The notes: a model not told the origin generated them from the sequence alone. Shown: positions 7,471 to 17,209, numbered from the stretch's first letter. The stretch: DNA of 64,000 nt from Cupriavidus campinensis (GCF_905397395.1 NZ_CAJPVH010000013.1:49974-113973), one strand, 5' to 3'. Program-made: numbers and translations.

Positions 7471-10421
7471 CATGTCGGCAGAGCCTTCAGGCCACGGGCC
7501 ATGGTCTGATAGCGCGCGGTCTCGCCGACCACCGTCCGTACCCCAGTTTCCGTATTGACCAGTTGGGAACGGGCCGGATCGTTGTGGAACACCGTGACCG
7601 TATAGCCCTTCTGCAACGAAAAGGTGGAAATCGCCTGGGCCACGGGCGTGCCCCCGTGGACATCCAGGTCGTAGACCACCTGCTGATACTTGTCCTCCAC
7701 ATGCACGCTGACGCGCAATCCCCCTTGGTGCGTCCCGGCGGAAACGGAAACCGTCAGCGTATTGAAGACCAGGCTGAGGTTCAGCGTCGCCACCGGATTG
7801 CCGGCACCGTCGAACAGTGACCACAGGAACATGTTCCCGCGCACGGTCGGCACCACCGCGATCTCGGATGCCGACGCATAGGTGATGAGGCCATCGACAA
7901 GCACCTCGGCCACCATGTTCGTTACCGCGCTCGTGACCTGCTGCTGCATCACGTTTTCGATGGGATAGCGGGCCAAGCTTGCCTCCTCCTTGAACGAGTA
8001 ATATTGCTCGCCGCCATCCGGTGACAGCGAAAACGTCACAGACATGCCGGTCGCCTTCAATGTGCCGATAAAGTCATATGAGAAGACTTCATTGCCGTAC
8101 ACATCGCTGAAACTGACATAACCGTACGTGTCCGAAAAATAGACGTGCGGCTTGGTCGCAATGACTTCGAAGCGTATTTCATGCGCCTGCAGGTCGACGG
8201 TCGCGATGAAGAATATGTCGCTGTAATAGCCCTTCATCGTGAGGGTGAAGAGGTTGCCAACGTGGTCGCCCGGCTCGAAGTTGAACGGGGACATGACGTC
8301 CATATACTCGCGCCGCGCCACGTTGCGGGCCAGAGATGGCAGCGCCATGACGGCCAGGTAGAGGTCGTCCTTCATCTGGGCATAGGGTGCATGGGCCATC
8401 GGCAGGCGCTCGCGCACGATGGTCGCCCCGGCGGCGATGCGCGCCAGCAGGTCCGCTTCGGGATTGTTGCTGGCCGCCGCGTTCTGCAGGCCCAGCGCCG
8501 TGATCGTCAGCACGTGACTCTCTTGCGACGGGAGCAGCCCCGGCGTGGGAGGCTCTACGGCCAGCAGGCTGGGATATTCCACGTACACCTCTAGCCGATA
8601 ACCGATCTCGAAGGGCACGGCGTCGTGAATCGGCGCCGCCTCCCGAGCGCTGATCGCGCGGGTATAGATGCTGCCTCCCGCGCCGTTCTTCACCCCGATC
8701 GTGGCGTAAGCCCCAGTCATCATGGCAGACAGCGGTTCAGCCTTGACATCGATGCGCACCTGCATGGTCGTGAAGTCGACGCGAATCGTGCCACTCACCC
8801 CGTAGTCGGTACTGAGCAGCACCAGCGTCTGGCTGATCGTGCCCGACCCCCGCTTGAAGGTATACGTCAGCGACTGGCTGGCCTCCCCCTCCTTGACGAT
8901 CAGGTAATCGGCATCTACCAGGTATTTGCGGTTCTTCCCGGTCGGCGGCCGAATCGTATAAGCGCCAATTGGCAGGTTTTCGAGGATCATCTCCGACGCG
9001 CTGACCGGAATGTGGAGCACCTCCCGGGCGCCTTCCATCAGGACCAGCGGCTCGCCGTAGATCTGCTTGAATTCGTCGATCACGAACCGCAGGGTAAGGC
9101 TGCCGGTGACGCCGGTACCCTGCAGCTCTACCGTATCGACCAGGCGCAGCGGCGAATCGAGATGCAGCGCGGACTGCACCGTCGGCAGCGTCTGCGCCGT
9201 CACCAGTTCGCTGAGCGGATAGACGGCGCGGGCGTGGCTGAACACGTTGAGCATGGCGCGTAGCGGGGTCACCGGCGCGCGAGCCAGCGTGAGAAATGGC
9301 GCAATGTCCACATCCCACCATTCGGCGCAGGCGGCGGCCATTTCATCGAACCCGGGGGGCCGTACTGCCGGCAGCGGCGGCGTGTTCATATGGACGCGAT
9401 CCAGCCGATTGGTCCGGGTGATGGCGCCATCCCCGGCCTTGTATTTCAGCAGCATCACCAGATAGACCTTTGCCCGGACATCCCAGGACTCATAGCGCGT
9501 GCCATTGCGGAGCAGCGCCATCACGCTCGCGAAGAATGCCGGCGCGTCCTGGTAGAGCCATCCCTGGGTGTAGACGTCGGCGCCCATCAGGAAGTCCTGC
9601 CAGCTGGCCGCAAAAGCCTTGCCCCATACGGAATTCGGGTCGGCGACATTGGTCGCGGAGAATTGGCGCTGATAGCCGCCGGCGATGGTTTGGGGCGCAG
9701 TCCAGCTGGTCGGCAGGTTGTCGAGCCAGACCGGGGCGACCGACGACGACGTCGTGGCCGCCATCCCCAGGCCATAGTAGGCGGGCTCGGTGTCAGCCGC
9801 CGCGGCATCGGCCGCCAGGAAGTAGCGGTTCCTGACGTTGAGATCGGTGGGGCGCTCGGGATGGAATGACACCCCCAGCAGGGCATTGAAAGCGGTCAGC
9901 AGGTCCTGATAGTAGGCCCCCAGCGCAGCCAGGCCGCCGGGATATGCCCGGAGCGCGGCCTTGTCCCGCGCAGGCACCAGCATGCGCAGATAATCGCCCT
10001 CGATCAGGCCGAATTCGGCATCCTGCACGTCCCAGGTGGCGAAGAAAGGCGCCTCGGCATTGCCCGCCAGGAACACCGGCAGCACTTTGCTCGTCGAAGG
10101 GTAGGCAAACTCGATCACCGGGGCGCCCGCCTCATAGGGCGTTGAGACGAATGGGACGAGCGCCGCGCCGGCCGTGACACTGACCCACGCGTCCCCTACC
10201 GACACCGACTGCGCCGGGGCCGTACCGTCGCCGACACAGACCACCTGTATCGAAGCAGTGAAGTCAGGCGATATCTTCCGAAGCCGCAGCGTGGCGCCGG
10301 GCGCCAGGATGATGCCCAGCGCCTGCTTGTCGTGATCGAGCCCTTTCGGCTGCCCCGCGTTGCGAATCCATACCGGATCCTGGAGCGTGTACACGGACTT
10401 CGATTTTAGGATTTCCGCCAT
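7470..10421 (-). CDS. Enhancin-like protein with lost zinc motif (M60-related), copy 1
   Basis: A 983-residue protein with no signal peptide, paralogous along its whole length to the next gene upstream. The N-terminus (DKQALGIILAPGATLRL) and the NRYFLAADA...PAYYG stretch (about 198-216) resemble the enhancin/M60-like (PF13402) fold. C-terminal modules near residues 604, 767 and 937 (QKGYTVTVF) resemble the mucin/carbohydrate-binding module PF03272. At the place of the enhancin HEIAH-type motif this copy reads QTIAG (244-248), and the downstream metal-ligand Glu is Ser264. Proteolysis by the usual mechanism is therefore unlikely. It follows copy 2 by 42 bases, after a GAGG ribosome site, so the two form an operon. 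The function is unknown; carbohydrate or mucin binding is inferred. Confidence 0.7.
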   Translation of the reverse strand: MAEILKSKSVYTLQDPVWIRNAGQPKGLDHDKQALGIILAPGATLRLRKISPDFTASIQVVCVGDGTAPAQSVSVGDAWVSVTAGAALVPFVSTPYEAGAPVIEFAYPSTSKVLPVFLAGNAEAPFFATWDVQDAEFGLIEGDYLRMLVPARDKAALRAYPGGLAALGAYYQDLLTAFNALLGVSFHPERPTDLNVRNRYFLAADAAAADTEPAYYGLGMAATTSSSVAPVWLDNLPTSWTAPQTIAGGYQRQFSATNVADPNSVWGKAFAASWQDFLMGADVYTQGWLYQDAPAFFASVMALLRNGTRYESWDVRAKVYLVMLLKYKAGDGAITRTNRLDRVHMNTPPLPAVRPPGFDEMAAACAEWWDVDIAPFLTLARAPVTPLRAMLNVFSHARAVYPLSELVTAQTLPTVQSALHLDSPLRLVDTVELQGTGVTGSLTLRFVIDEFKQIYGEPLVLMEGAREVLHIPVSASEMILENLPIGAYTIRPPTGKNRKYLVDADYLIVKEGEASQSLTYTFKRGSGTISQTLVLLSTDYGVSGTIRVDFTTMQVRIDVKAEPLSAMMTGAYATIGVKNGAGGSIYTRAISAREAAPIHDAVPFEIGYRLEVYVEYPSLLAVEPPTPGLLPSQESHVLTITALGLQNAAASNNPEADLLARIAAGATIVRERLPMAHAPYAQMKDDLYLAVMALPSLARNVARREYMDVMSPFNFEPGDHVGNLFTLTMKGYYSDIFFIATVDLQAHEIRFEVIATKPHVYFSDTYGYVSFSDVYGNEVFSYDFIGTLKATGMSVTFSLSPDGGEQYYSFKEEASLARYPIENVMQQQVTSAVTNMVAEVLVDGLITYASASEIAVVPTVRGNMFLWSLFDGAGNPVATLNLSLVFNTLTVSVSAGTHQGGLRVSVHVEDKYQQVVYDLDVHGGTPVAQAISTFSLQKGYTVTVFHNDPARSQLVNTETGVRTVVGETARYQTMARGLKALPT

Positions 10422-10463
10422 CTTGGATACCTCGGAAAGGATGCAATCAGACTCGGCCGCGCG

Positions 10464-13418
10464 TCAGGCCACTGCCCGCAGCCCGCGCGCCATGGTCTGG
10501 TAGTGCGCCGTGGCCGCCACGGTGGTCCGCGTCTGCGTCTCCGTGTTGATCAATACCGAGCGCGTGGGGTCCTGGTGGAAGACCGTGACCGTATAGCCCT
10601 TTTGCAGGGGGAAGGTGTGAGCATCGGCCTCCACCAGCACATTCCCGGGCATGGCGATGGCATAGACCGCATCGCCGTAGCGGTCTGTCACCCCGATGCT
10701 GATGTAGACCGCCGACATGCCAGGATTCGGCACTGCAGCCTGCAGCGTCACTCTCAGCGCATTGATCACCAGGTCCAGTTCGAGCGTGGCGACCGGCTGA
10801 TCCGCATTACCGAGCAGATTCCAGCTGAACATGTTGCCCTGCACGGATGGCGTTTCGGAAATTTCCGATGCCGCGGCGGTCATCACCACGCCGTTGCCGG
10901 GCAGGTCCAGGGTCATGCTGGCCAAGCCGTACCACGTGACGCCCTGCATCCGGTTCTCGATGGCGTAGCGAGTCCCCAGCTCCTCCTTGAACGAGTAGTA
11001 CTGCTCGCCACCGTACCGGGACAGCGGGAACGTGTGGACCATGCCGGTCGACGACACGTTGCCGATGAAGTCATAGGAGAACAGCTCTTGGCCGCCCGGT
11101 TCACGAAAGCTGACGTAGGCATAAGTGTTCGCAAAATAACTGTGCGGCTTGCCGCCGTTGACCTGGAAGCGCACCTCGAAACGCACCAGATCGATCGTCA
11201 TGGTGAAGAACGTCCAGGTGCCGAGGCCCTTCAGCGAGACGAAGAAGTTGTTGCCGATATTGGTGCCCGGCCCGGCGTTCTGCAGGGACATCACGTCGGC
11301 GTACTCGGCCACGGCCTGGGCGCGCTCCGGCTCCGGCAGCGCCATCACGGCCAGGTAGATATCGTCCTTGACCGTGGCATAGGGCGCCGCGGCAATCGGC
11401 AGGCGCTCCCGCACCAGTGCCGCCGCTTCCGCAATGCGCAACGACAGGTCCGCCACCGGACTGTTCATCGCCTGCGGGTTCTCGAGCCCGTGCGCCGTGA
11501 TCACGAAGTCGTTGGTCGCCTGCGGCCGAATCAGTCCCGGGGCGGCCGGCAGCACCCGCAGCCGCGATGGCTCCTCATGGCGCACCTCGATCCGATAGCC
11601 GATCTCGAACGGAATGTCCGCATGCTCCGGGGCTGGGTGGTTGCCGTGAAAGTCCCGCTGATAGACCGGATCGCCATCGGCCGTCCGGATCGTGACGCCG
11701 ATGTAGACCGTATCCATGAACGCGGTATTGGGGTTGCTCATGAGATCCACGGTGATCCGGCGTGTGGGCGCGTCCACGCGGATCGTGCCGTACAGGCCGT
11801 TATCCGCCCCCAACAGCAGGAAGGTCTGGGTGACGATGGCGGACCCCTGCTTGTAGGCATACGCCAGCGTCTGCGTGCTCGCCCCCTCCTTGACGATCAG
11901 GTAGTAGGGATCTATCGAATATTTACGACTTTTTCCGGTGGGCAGGCGCAGCGTGTACGCGCCGACAGGCATGTCGGCAAAGGTCATCCCGGTGTCTACC
12001 ACGTATAGCGAGGCCACCTCCCTCGGACCTTCCATCACGAACAGCGGTTCGCCGTAGATCTGCACGAACTCATCGATGGCAAATTGCACGGTCACGCTGC
12101 CGCGCAGGCCGGTGCGGTGCAGCTCCACCGAGTCCACCAGTTGCAGCGGCGACGTGGCATGGAGCGTCTCCTGCGCCTGGACCAGGCTGGCCTCGCTGAC
12201 CAGCGCGTAGAGCGGATAGGACGCCCGCGCGTCGCTGAACATATTGAGCACCGCCCGCACCGACGCCATCCTGGCGCCCACCATGCCGATGAATGGCGCC
12301 ACATCCACCCCGGCGTCGGCGGCATAGACCTCGGCCATCATGTCGATCACGGGCGGCGCGATCGGCGGCAACGGCAGCGCGTTGGCATAGGTCCGGTACT
12401 GCCGGTTGAAGCTGGCAAACGCCGTGTTGCCCGCCTTGTACTTGAGCAGCATCAGGAAATAGAGCTTCTCGCGCACACTCCAATCCTGCAGCGGCGTGCC
12501 GGTCGTGATCCGGTCAATGACACCGCTGAACAGAGCCGCCTCGCCCTGGTAGAGCCAGCCATCGGTGTGCACCTCGGCGCCCAGCGTGATGTCCTGCCAG
12601 CTGGCCGCATAAAGCTTGTTCCAGACCTCGAGAAAGCTGACCGAACCGGCCGCCATGAAGGTGCCGAGGTAGGCGTGGCCCAGCGTTTCCAGCGGGATCC
12701 AGTTGGTGCGCAGGCTGGCGAACCAGTCCGCCGCCATCGACACTCCGGTCGATGCGGCCCACAGGGGGCCGTAGTAGGCGCCGCCGCTGCCCCCCGCATC
12801 CGCCTTGATGAAGAACAGGTTTCGGATGTTGAGGTCCGTGGCAAGTTCGGGATCGAATGCCACCCCGCACAACGCGTTGAACGTGGAAACCACGTTGTCG
12901 TAATACGCGGTCAGCGCAGCGAGGCCGCCCGGCTGGGTCCGGAGCGTGGCCTTGTCGACCTGGGGCACCAGCATCCGGACATAGCGTGACTGGATCAGCG
13001 CGAATTCGGCCGCCTGTTGGTCCCACTTCGCAAAAAATGAGGATTCCGCCCCGCCGGCTTCGAACACCGGGAGCGTCTTGCTGGTCGGCGAACAGGTGTA
13101 CCAGACTGTGGGCGGCGTGCCACCGCCGGGGTACGGGGTATCGATGAACGGCACCGAGACGGTTTGCGCTGTGATCGTAAGTGGCATTTCGCCAAATTTG
13201 AACACCCGCTCGGTGCGGCCGTCGTTGTTGAGCAGGCGCAGCGTCAGCTCGCCCGTGAAATCCATGTCGATCTGGCTGATGGTCAGCTCGCCGCCCGCCG
13301 CCAGGATCACGCCGAGGTGCTGTCGGTCATGACCGACGCCCTTTTCGAGCCCAGCCTTGCGGAACCACTCGGGGTCCGTGAGCCAGTGGAGTGTCTTGAC
13401 TTTCTCGATGTCCGGCAT
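10464..13418 (-). CDS. Enhancin-like protein with partly eroded zinc motif (M60-related), copy 2
   Basis: A 984-residue protein, first gene of the two-gene operon, with residue numbering colinear with copy 1 over the N-terminal 300 residues. DRQHLGVILAAGGELTI (31-47) and FFIKADAGGSGGAYYG (202-217) follow the enhancin pattern that precedes the catalytic helix. At that helix it reads ETLGH (244-248), so the second His and the downstream Glu264 are kept while the first His and the catalytic Glu are gone. C-terminal binding-type modules end with QKGYTVTVFHQDPTRS near residue 939. No signal peptide or membrane segment is visible. It may be a binding-only relative of the mucin-degrading enhancins. 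The family assignment is from motif memory only. Confidence 0.7.
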   Translation of the reverse strand: MPDIEKVKTLHWLTDPEWFRKAGLEKGVGHDRQHLGVILAAGGELTISQIDMDFTGELTLRLLNNDGRTERVFKFGEMPLTITAQTVSVPFIDTPYPGGGTPPTVWYTCSPTSKTLPVFEAGGAESSFFAKWDQQAAEFALIQSRYVRMLVPQVDKATLRTQPGGLAALTAYYDNVVSTFNALCGVAFDPELATDLNIRNLFFIKADAGGSGGAYYGPLWAASTGVSMAADWFASLRTNWIPLETLGHAYLGTFMAAGSVSFLEVWNKLYAASWQDITLGAEVHTDGWLYQGEAALFSGVIDRITTGTPLQDWSVREKLYFLMLLKYKAGNTAFASFNRQYRTYANALPLPPIAPPVIDMMAEVYAADAGVDVAPFIGMVGARMASVRAVLNMFSDARASYPLYALVSEASLVQAQETLHATSPLQLVDSVELHRTGLRGSVTVQFAIDEFVQIYGEPLFVMEGPREVASLYVVDTGMTFADMPVGAYTLRLPTGKSRKYSIDPYYLIVKEGASTQTLAYAYKQGSAIVTQTFLLLGADNGLYGTIRVDAPTRRITVDLMSNPNTAFMDTVYIGVTIRTADGDPVYQRDFHGNHPAPEHADIPFEIGYRIEVRHEEPSRLRVLPAAPGLIRPQATNDFVITAHGLENPQAMNSPVADLSLRIAEAAALVRERLPIAAAPYATVKDDIYLAVMALPEPERAQAVAEYADVMSLQNAGPGTNIGNNFFVSLKGLGTWTFFTMTIDLVRFEVRFQVNGGKPHSYFANTYAYVSFREPGGQELFSYDFIGNVSSTGMVHTFPLSRYGGEQYYSFKEELGTRYAIENRMQGVTWYGLASMTLDLPGNGVVMTAAASEISETPSVQGNMFSWNLLGNADQPVATLELDLVINALRVTLQAAVPNPGMSAVYISIGVTDRYGDAVYAIAMPGNVLVEADAHTFPLQKGYTVTVFHQDPTRSVLINTETQTRTTVAATAHYQTMARGLRAVA

Positions 13419-13508
13419 CTTCCATCCCCCATCGTCGCAACGTCCAGGGCGAACGTTCCGATACAGCGTGAGGGAAGTATCGCGGCGCGGTGCGGCAGCC
13501 GGAATGGA

Positions 13509-14642
13509 TTAGCGGGAGCCGGCGGCGGGAGGGGATCTGTCGATAGTGGCCCGCTCGACGGCGCGCGCCTGCCAGCCCGGCGGCACCACGAAGCCGCGCG
13601 AGCGCTCCTGCCAGATGCCGGGTTGATCGGGCCCGGCGGGCGCCAGTTCGCAGACCATCACCGGGGCTTCGCGCCGCCAGCTATGCGCCTGGTGCGGATC
13701 GGCAAAGCGTTGCGCCAGCGCCGTGTGCAGCACGGCGGCGCTCTCGGTCTGCGCCTCGGGCACCCGGGCGCCCGAGAGCCAGTCCGCGCGCGGCAGCCGG
13801 CACCAGCGCGTGTTGGCCGCGGCCGGATGGGCCTGCGCGCGCGCGGCCCAGTCGTCCAGCGTGGACCACCAGCCATGCAGGTGATCGGGCGCGATGCCCA
13901 GCGCGTCAAGCCCGGCCGGCAGGCGGCCATCGTGATAGAACAGCCAGCCCAGCAGATAGACCTCGCTGCGGTCGATGGGATGGGTCAGCACCGCCTGCGC
14001 TTCGGCCGCGCGGCCCAGCGGCAGCTGCCGACTGACGATGTGGTCGAGCTTGTCTCCTAGCCGATCGACGAGATTGGGGCCGACGAAGTTGCGGCGGTCG
14101 GGCGGCGTTCCCGGCTGCCCATCCACCATCAGGTAGAACTTGGCCGCCATTTCCCAGTGCACGGTCTGCGCGCTGGCCGGGTCGCGCCAGATCACGTCCA
14201 GTTCGCCCAGCGTCTGGATGCCATGGCCATTGGCGCGCCGGATCGGCACATTGGCGGCGACAAGTTCAATCCCCTCGGCCCGGTGCAGCGCGAAATGGAG
14301 CAGCCGCTCGGCATGACGCCCCAGACGCAGGCTGCGGTTGCCGGTGGGGTCCGGGTGGCCGCTCAATTCGGCGATGGTTTCCGGGAGTGTGGCGGGGTCG
14401 GCGCGCTCCAGCCAGCGCTGCCACGCGGCCTGCGCGCCGGGCGGCCAGTGGGCCAGCGCGGCGCCAGCGCCGTAGCCGGCCGGCAGGTGCGAGAGCAGCG
14501 GCGGCGAGAGCGAGCACCACGCCAGATCGCGCACGCGCTGGGACGCGGCGGTGCGCCACAGGGGCTCGGGCCCGTCGGCGCCGGCTGCTACCGGCCCGCC
14601 CGGGCGGATGGCCTGCGCGGGATCAGGCTTCAGCTCCCGCAC
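13509..14642 (-). CDS. DUF1853 family protein
   Basis: A 377-residue protein of unknown function. The family-type core is visible as LGRHAERLLHFALHR (about 108-122), GELDVIWRDP and HWEMAAKFYLMVDG; this acidic/lysine pattern recalls nuclease-like folds, but that is only an inference. The GTG start at 14642 overlaps the last 20 bases of the uracil-DNA glycosylase gene, so it should be translated from the tsaB-rimI-udg transcript. The link with a DNA repair gene is suggestive. There is no signal peptide or membrane segment. Confidence 0.75.
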   Translation of the reverse strand: MRELKPDPAQAIRPGGPVAAGADGPEPLWRTAASQRVRDLAWCSLSPPLLSHLPAGYGAGAALAHWPPGAQAAWQRWLERADPATLPETIAELSGHPDPTGNRSLRLGRHAERLLHFALHRAEGIELVAANVPIRRANGHGIQTLGELDVIWRDPASAQTVHWEMAAKFYLMVDGQPGTPPDRRNFVGPNLVDRLGDKLDHIVSRQLPLGRAAEAQAVLTHPIDRSEVYLLGWLFYHDGRLPAGLDALGIAPDHLHGWWSTLDDWAARAQAHPAAANTRWCRLPRADWLSGARVPEAQTESAAVLHTALAQRFADPHQAHSWRREAPVMVCELAPAGPDQPGIWQERSRGFVVPPGWQARAVERATIDRSPPAAGSR

Positions 14643-15438
14643 GGTCGTGTACCTCGCGGGCCAGACACAGGTCTTCCCATGCGCGCGCCTTGTCGGTCAG
14701 CGTGCGCAGCAGGTAGGCCGGGTGATAGGTCACCACCACGGGAATCCCCTCATACTGGTGCACGGTGCCGCGCAGCTTGCCGATGGGCGTGGTGGAGCGC
14801 AGCAGCGACTGCGCCGCAAAGCGCCCCAGCACCACGATCACCTTCGGCCGGATCAGCGCGATCTGCCGGCGCAGGAACGGCTCGCAGTGCGCCACCTCCT
14901 CCGGCTCCGGATTGCGGTTGCCGGGCGGGCGGCACTTCAGCACATTGGCGATAAAGACATTACGGTCGCGCGCCAGGCCCAGCGCGCCAAGCATGTTGTC
15001 GAGCAGCTTGCCGGCCTGGCCGACGAACGGCTCACCCTGCAGGTCTTCGTTCTCGCCCGGGGCCTCGCCCACGAGCATCCATTCAGCGCGGCGGTCACCC
15101 ACGCCGAGGACCGTGTTGGTGCGGGAGTCGCTCAGGCCGCAGGCGGTGCACTGGGCCACGGCGGCTTCCAGCGCGGCCCAGTCCATGGCGGCGATGGCGG
15201 CGTCCCGGGCCAGAGCGGCCTCATCCTGCACGGCGGGTTGCGGCGACAGGGCTTCGATCACCACGGAGCGCGGCGGCGCGGCCGGGGCGGGCATCGCTAC
15301 TTCGACTTCGACTTCGGCCACAGCTACGGTGGCGACCTCGACCTTGGTTTCAACCTCTACGGACGCCTCGGCCAAGCGGCGCGGCACCCATTCCGCCGGG
15401 ATACCGAGCACTTCGAGGAACTGCGCGCGGCGATTCAT
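14623..15438 (-). CDS. Uracil-DNA glycosylase, family 4 (Fe-S type)
   Basis: A 271-residue base-excision repair enzyme that removes uracil from DNA. Motif A is [20 protein letters not shown] and motif B is YHPAYLLR. The four Fe-S cysteines are the CTAC pair before motif A and the two in LKCRPPG...VAHCEPF. A low-complexity Val/Glu/Ala linker (about residues 27-55) separates a short N-terminal segment ([17 protein letters not shown]) from the catalytic domain, as in some bacterial family-4 enzymes. The ATG overlaps the rimI stop by 4 bases (ATGA), indicating coupled translation. Confidence 0.92.
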   Translation of the reverse strand: MNRRAQFLEVLGIPAEWVPRRLAEASVEVETKVEVATVAVAEVEVEVAMPAPAAPPRSVVIEALSPQPAVQDEAALARDAAIAAMDWAALEAAVAQCTACGLSDSRTNTVLGVGDRRAEWMLVGEAPGENEDLQGEPFVGQAGKLLDNMLGALGLARDRNVFIANVLKCRPPGNRNPEPEEVAHCEPFLRRQIALIRPKVIVVLGRFAAQSLLRSTTPIGKLRGTVHQYEGIPVVVTYHPAYLLRTLTDKARAWEDLCLAREVHDRAGAEA

Positions 15439-15971
15439 GCGGACTCCTTGCCATCGTGCCAGGCCCGGCGCAGCACAAGCGCATCCTCGCGCCCGTTGGC
15501 CGTGGCCGGATAGTAGCCCTTGCGGCGGCCGATCTCGGCAAACCCGGCTTCCTCGTACAGCGCCAGCGCGCCCACATTGGACGGGCGCACTTCCAGCAGC
15601 ATCGTGCCGAGGTTGTGGGCATGGGCGGTGGCCAGCGCCACGGCCAGCAGCAGCCGGCCATGGCCCTGCCGCTGCCGGCGCGGGTCCACGGTGATATTGA
15701 GCAGGTGCATTTCGTCGACCACCGGCATCAGCACGGCGTAGCCGACGAGCGTATTGGCTGGATCACGGAGCGTCAGGCCGACATGGCCCGATTTCAGGGA
15801 ATTCTCAAAATTGCCGCGCGTCCAGGGATGGCTGTAGGCGCGCAGCTCGATATCGGCCACGGCGTGCAGGTCCAGCGCAGTCATGCGGCCGAGCCTCCAG
15901 CCATCGCCAAGCTCGGGCATGACCGGCACGGCCGGCCATTGGGGCGACTCGGGCAGCAGCGCGGCGCTCAC
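15435..15971 (-). CDS. rimI: Ribosomal protein S18 alanine N-acetyltransferase RimI
   Basis: A 178-residue GNAT enzyme. The acetyl-CoA loop is [12 protein letters not shown], preceded by beta-strand [10 protein letters not shown] and followed by [28 protein letters not shown], a strongly RimI-like C-terminus. About 25 extra N-terminal residues precede the GNAT fold. It overlaps tsaB upstream and udg downstream by 4 bases each. The tsaB-rimI pairing is widespread in proteobacteria and supports both calls. Confidence 0.93.
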   Translation of the reverse strand: MSAALLPESPQWPAVPVMPELGDGWRLGRMTALDLHAVADIELRAYSHPWTRGNFENSLKSGHVGLTLRDPANTLVGYAVLMPVVDEMHLLNITVDPRRQRQGHGRLLLAVALATAHAHNLGTMLLEVRPSNVGALALYEEAGFAEIGRRKGYYPATANGREDALVLRRAWHDGKESA

Positions 15972-16747
15972 GCGGCCTCCCCTGCGGCAGCATTCGCGGC
16001 CTTGGCGGCTTTTTCAGCTTTCTCGGCGGCAATCGCCTCGCGCTCGACGATGGTGTGGGCGACCTTGTCGCGCACATAGATCGGCATGGCGTCGGCGGCG
16101 TCGATGGTCTCGCCACGCGCCAGTGCTCGGAGGCCGATGGCCACGGCGGCGCGGGCGTCGGGCATGGCCTCGGGCATCACGCGGCTGGCCTGCGCGGCCA
16201 CCTGGAGCCGTTCGCCAAACACTGTCGATCCATTGCCGGCGAGCCAGAATGCCCCATCGGGCTGCGCCACGGTTTCGGGCGGCCCCACCTGCACCGGGGT
16301 CTCCATCGACCATTCCATCGCGGCGGCGTCCCAGCGGAACGTGGCGGCATAGGTCTCGTCCATGCGGGCGTCTAGCGCCACCAGCACGCGCGTGTCCGCT
16401 GGCCACGGCGAAGTGCCGGATCGGACGCTTTCGGCGCACATCGTCAGCACATTGATGGGAATCACGGGGAGATCGGCGCCGAAGGCGAGCCCTTGCGCCA
16501 CGCCGCAGGCGGTACGCAGGCCGGTGAACGAGCCGGGGCCGGCGCCAAACGCGATGGCGGCACAGTCGGCCAGCGTGATGCCGGCCTCGGCCAGCACTTC
16601 GGCCACGGCCGGCAGCACGCGCGCAGACGACCGCGCGCCCGTATGCTCATGGCGGGAGAAACACTCGAGGGCGCCGTCGGTGGCGGCGCGCCCCAGTGCG
16701 ACGGAGCACCACTCGGTAGAGGTCTCGACAGCAAGAATCCAGGACAT
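15968..16747 (-). CDS. tsaB: tRNA threonylcarbamoyladenosine biosynthesis protein TsaB
   Basis: A 259-residue ASKHA-fold scaffold protein that binds TsaD and supports the t6A modification of tRNA. The start is MSWILAVETSTEWCSVAL at 16747, which matches the family; a frame upstream to 16801 is not needed. GAGPGSFTGLRTACGVAQGLAFG (about residues 70-92) is diagnostic. An Ala/Glu/Lys-rich tail (EREAIAAEKAEKAAKAANA) ends the protein. It leads the operon tsaB-rimI-udg-DUF1853. Confidence 0.93.
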   Translation of the reverse strand: MSWILAVETSTEWCSVALGRAATDGALECFSRHEHTGARSSARVLPAVAEVLAEAGITLADCAAIAFGAGPGSFTGLRTACGVAQGLAFGADLPVIPINVLTMCAESVRSGTSPWPADTRVLVALDARMDETYAATFRWDAAAMEWSMETPVQVGPPETVAQPDGAFWLAGNGSTVFGERLQVAAQASRVMPEAMPDARAAVAIGLRALARGETIDAADAMPIYVRDKVAHTIVEREAIAAEKAEKAAKAANAAAGEAA

Positions 16748-16834
16748 GGCGCGATTGTATCCGGAGCGCGGCCAAAGCTGAATTGGCAGGCACGCCGGCA
16801 CCGTGCGCCGGCAGACCGTGCCGCCACGCGCTGA

Positions 16835-16856
16835 CCGAAGGCTTCTTCGGTTTTTT
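16835..16856 (+). terminator. Intrinsic terminator upstream of the ACBP gene
   Basis: CCGAAG-GCTT-CTTCGG followed by six T residues forms a textbook rho-independent terminator on the plus strand. It lies between two divergent genes, 68 bases before the ACBP start, where no plus-strand gene ends. It could be a premature terminator in a leader or the end of a short RNA. Confidence 0.8.
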
Positions 16857-16924
16857 CCGCCGCAAACGGCGCGGTGCGGCGGCTATCATCGCACTTCTAC
16901 GCCCACTGATTACCCGGAGACACC

Positions 16925-17194
16925 ATGAGCGACCTGCAGGCCCGCTTCGACCAGGCCCAAATCGACGTCAAGACCCTGAGCGAGCGTCCTAACAATATGA
17001 CGCTGCTGCGCCTCTACGCGCTCTACAAGCAGGGTGCCGAGGGCGACGCCCACGGCGACAAGCCCGGCATGACCGATTTCGTCGGCCGCTACAAGTTCGA
17101 AGCCTGGGAAGCCCTCAAGGGCACCAGCCAGGACGACGCCAAGCAGAAGTACGTCGAACTGGTCGGCGAACTGCTGGCCGGCACCGCCAGCTAA
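16925..17194 (+). CDS. Acyl-CoA-binding protein
   Basis: An 89-residue four-helix protein that binds long-chain acyl-CoA in the cytoplasm. The signature LLRLYALYKQGAEGDAHGDKPGMTDFVGRYKFEAWEAL covers helices 2-3, with the ligand-contacting Tyr and Lys residues present. Length and ends match the family. The ATG follows a GGAGACACC site. It is monocistronic, convergent with the DHA2 exporter gene 15 bases downstream, and has an odd intrinsic terminator in its leader. Confidence 0.95.
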   Translation: MSDLQARFDQAQIDVKTLSERPNNMTLLRLYALYKQGAEGDAHGDKPGMTDFVGRYKFEAWEALKGTSQDDAKQKYVELVGELLAGTAS

Positions 17195-17209
17195 GTCCCC
17201 GCCCTAGCC

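Noticed and set aside
8625..9263. Plus-strand frames across the enhancin-like genes
   Set aside because: They are fragmentary shadows; the minus-strand pair is full length, paralogous and has ribosome sites.
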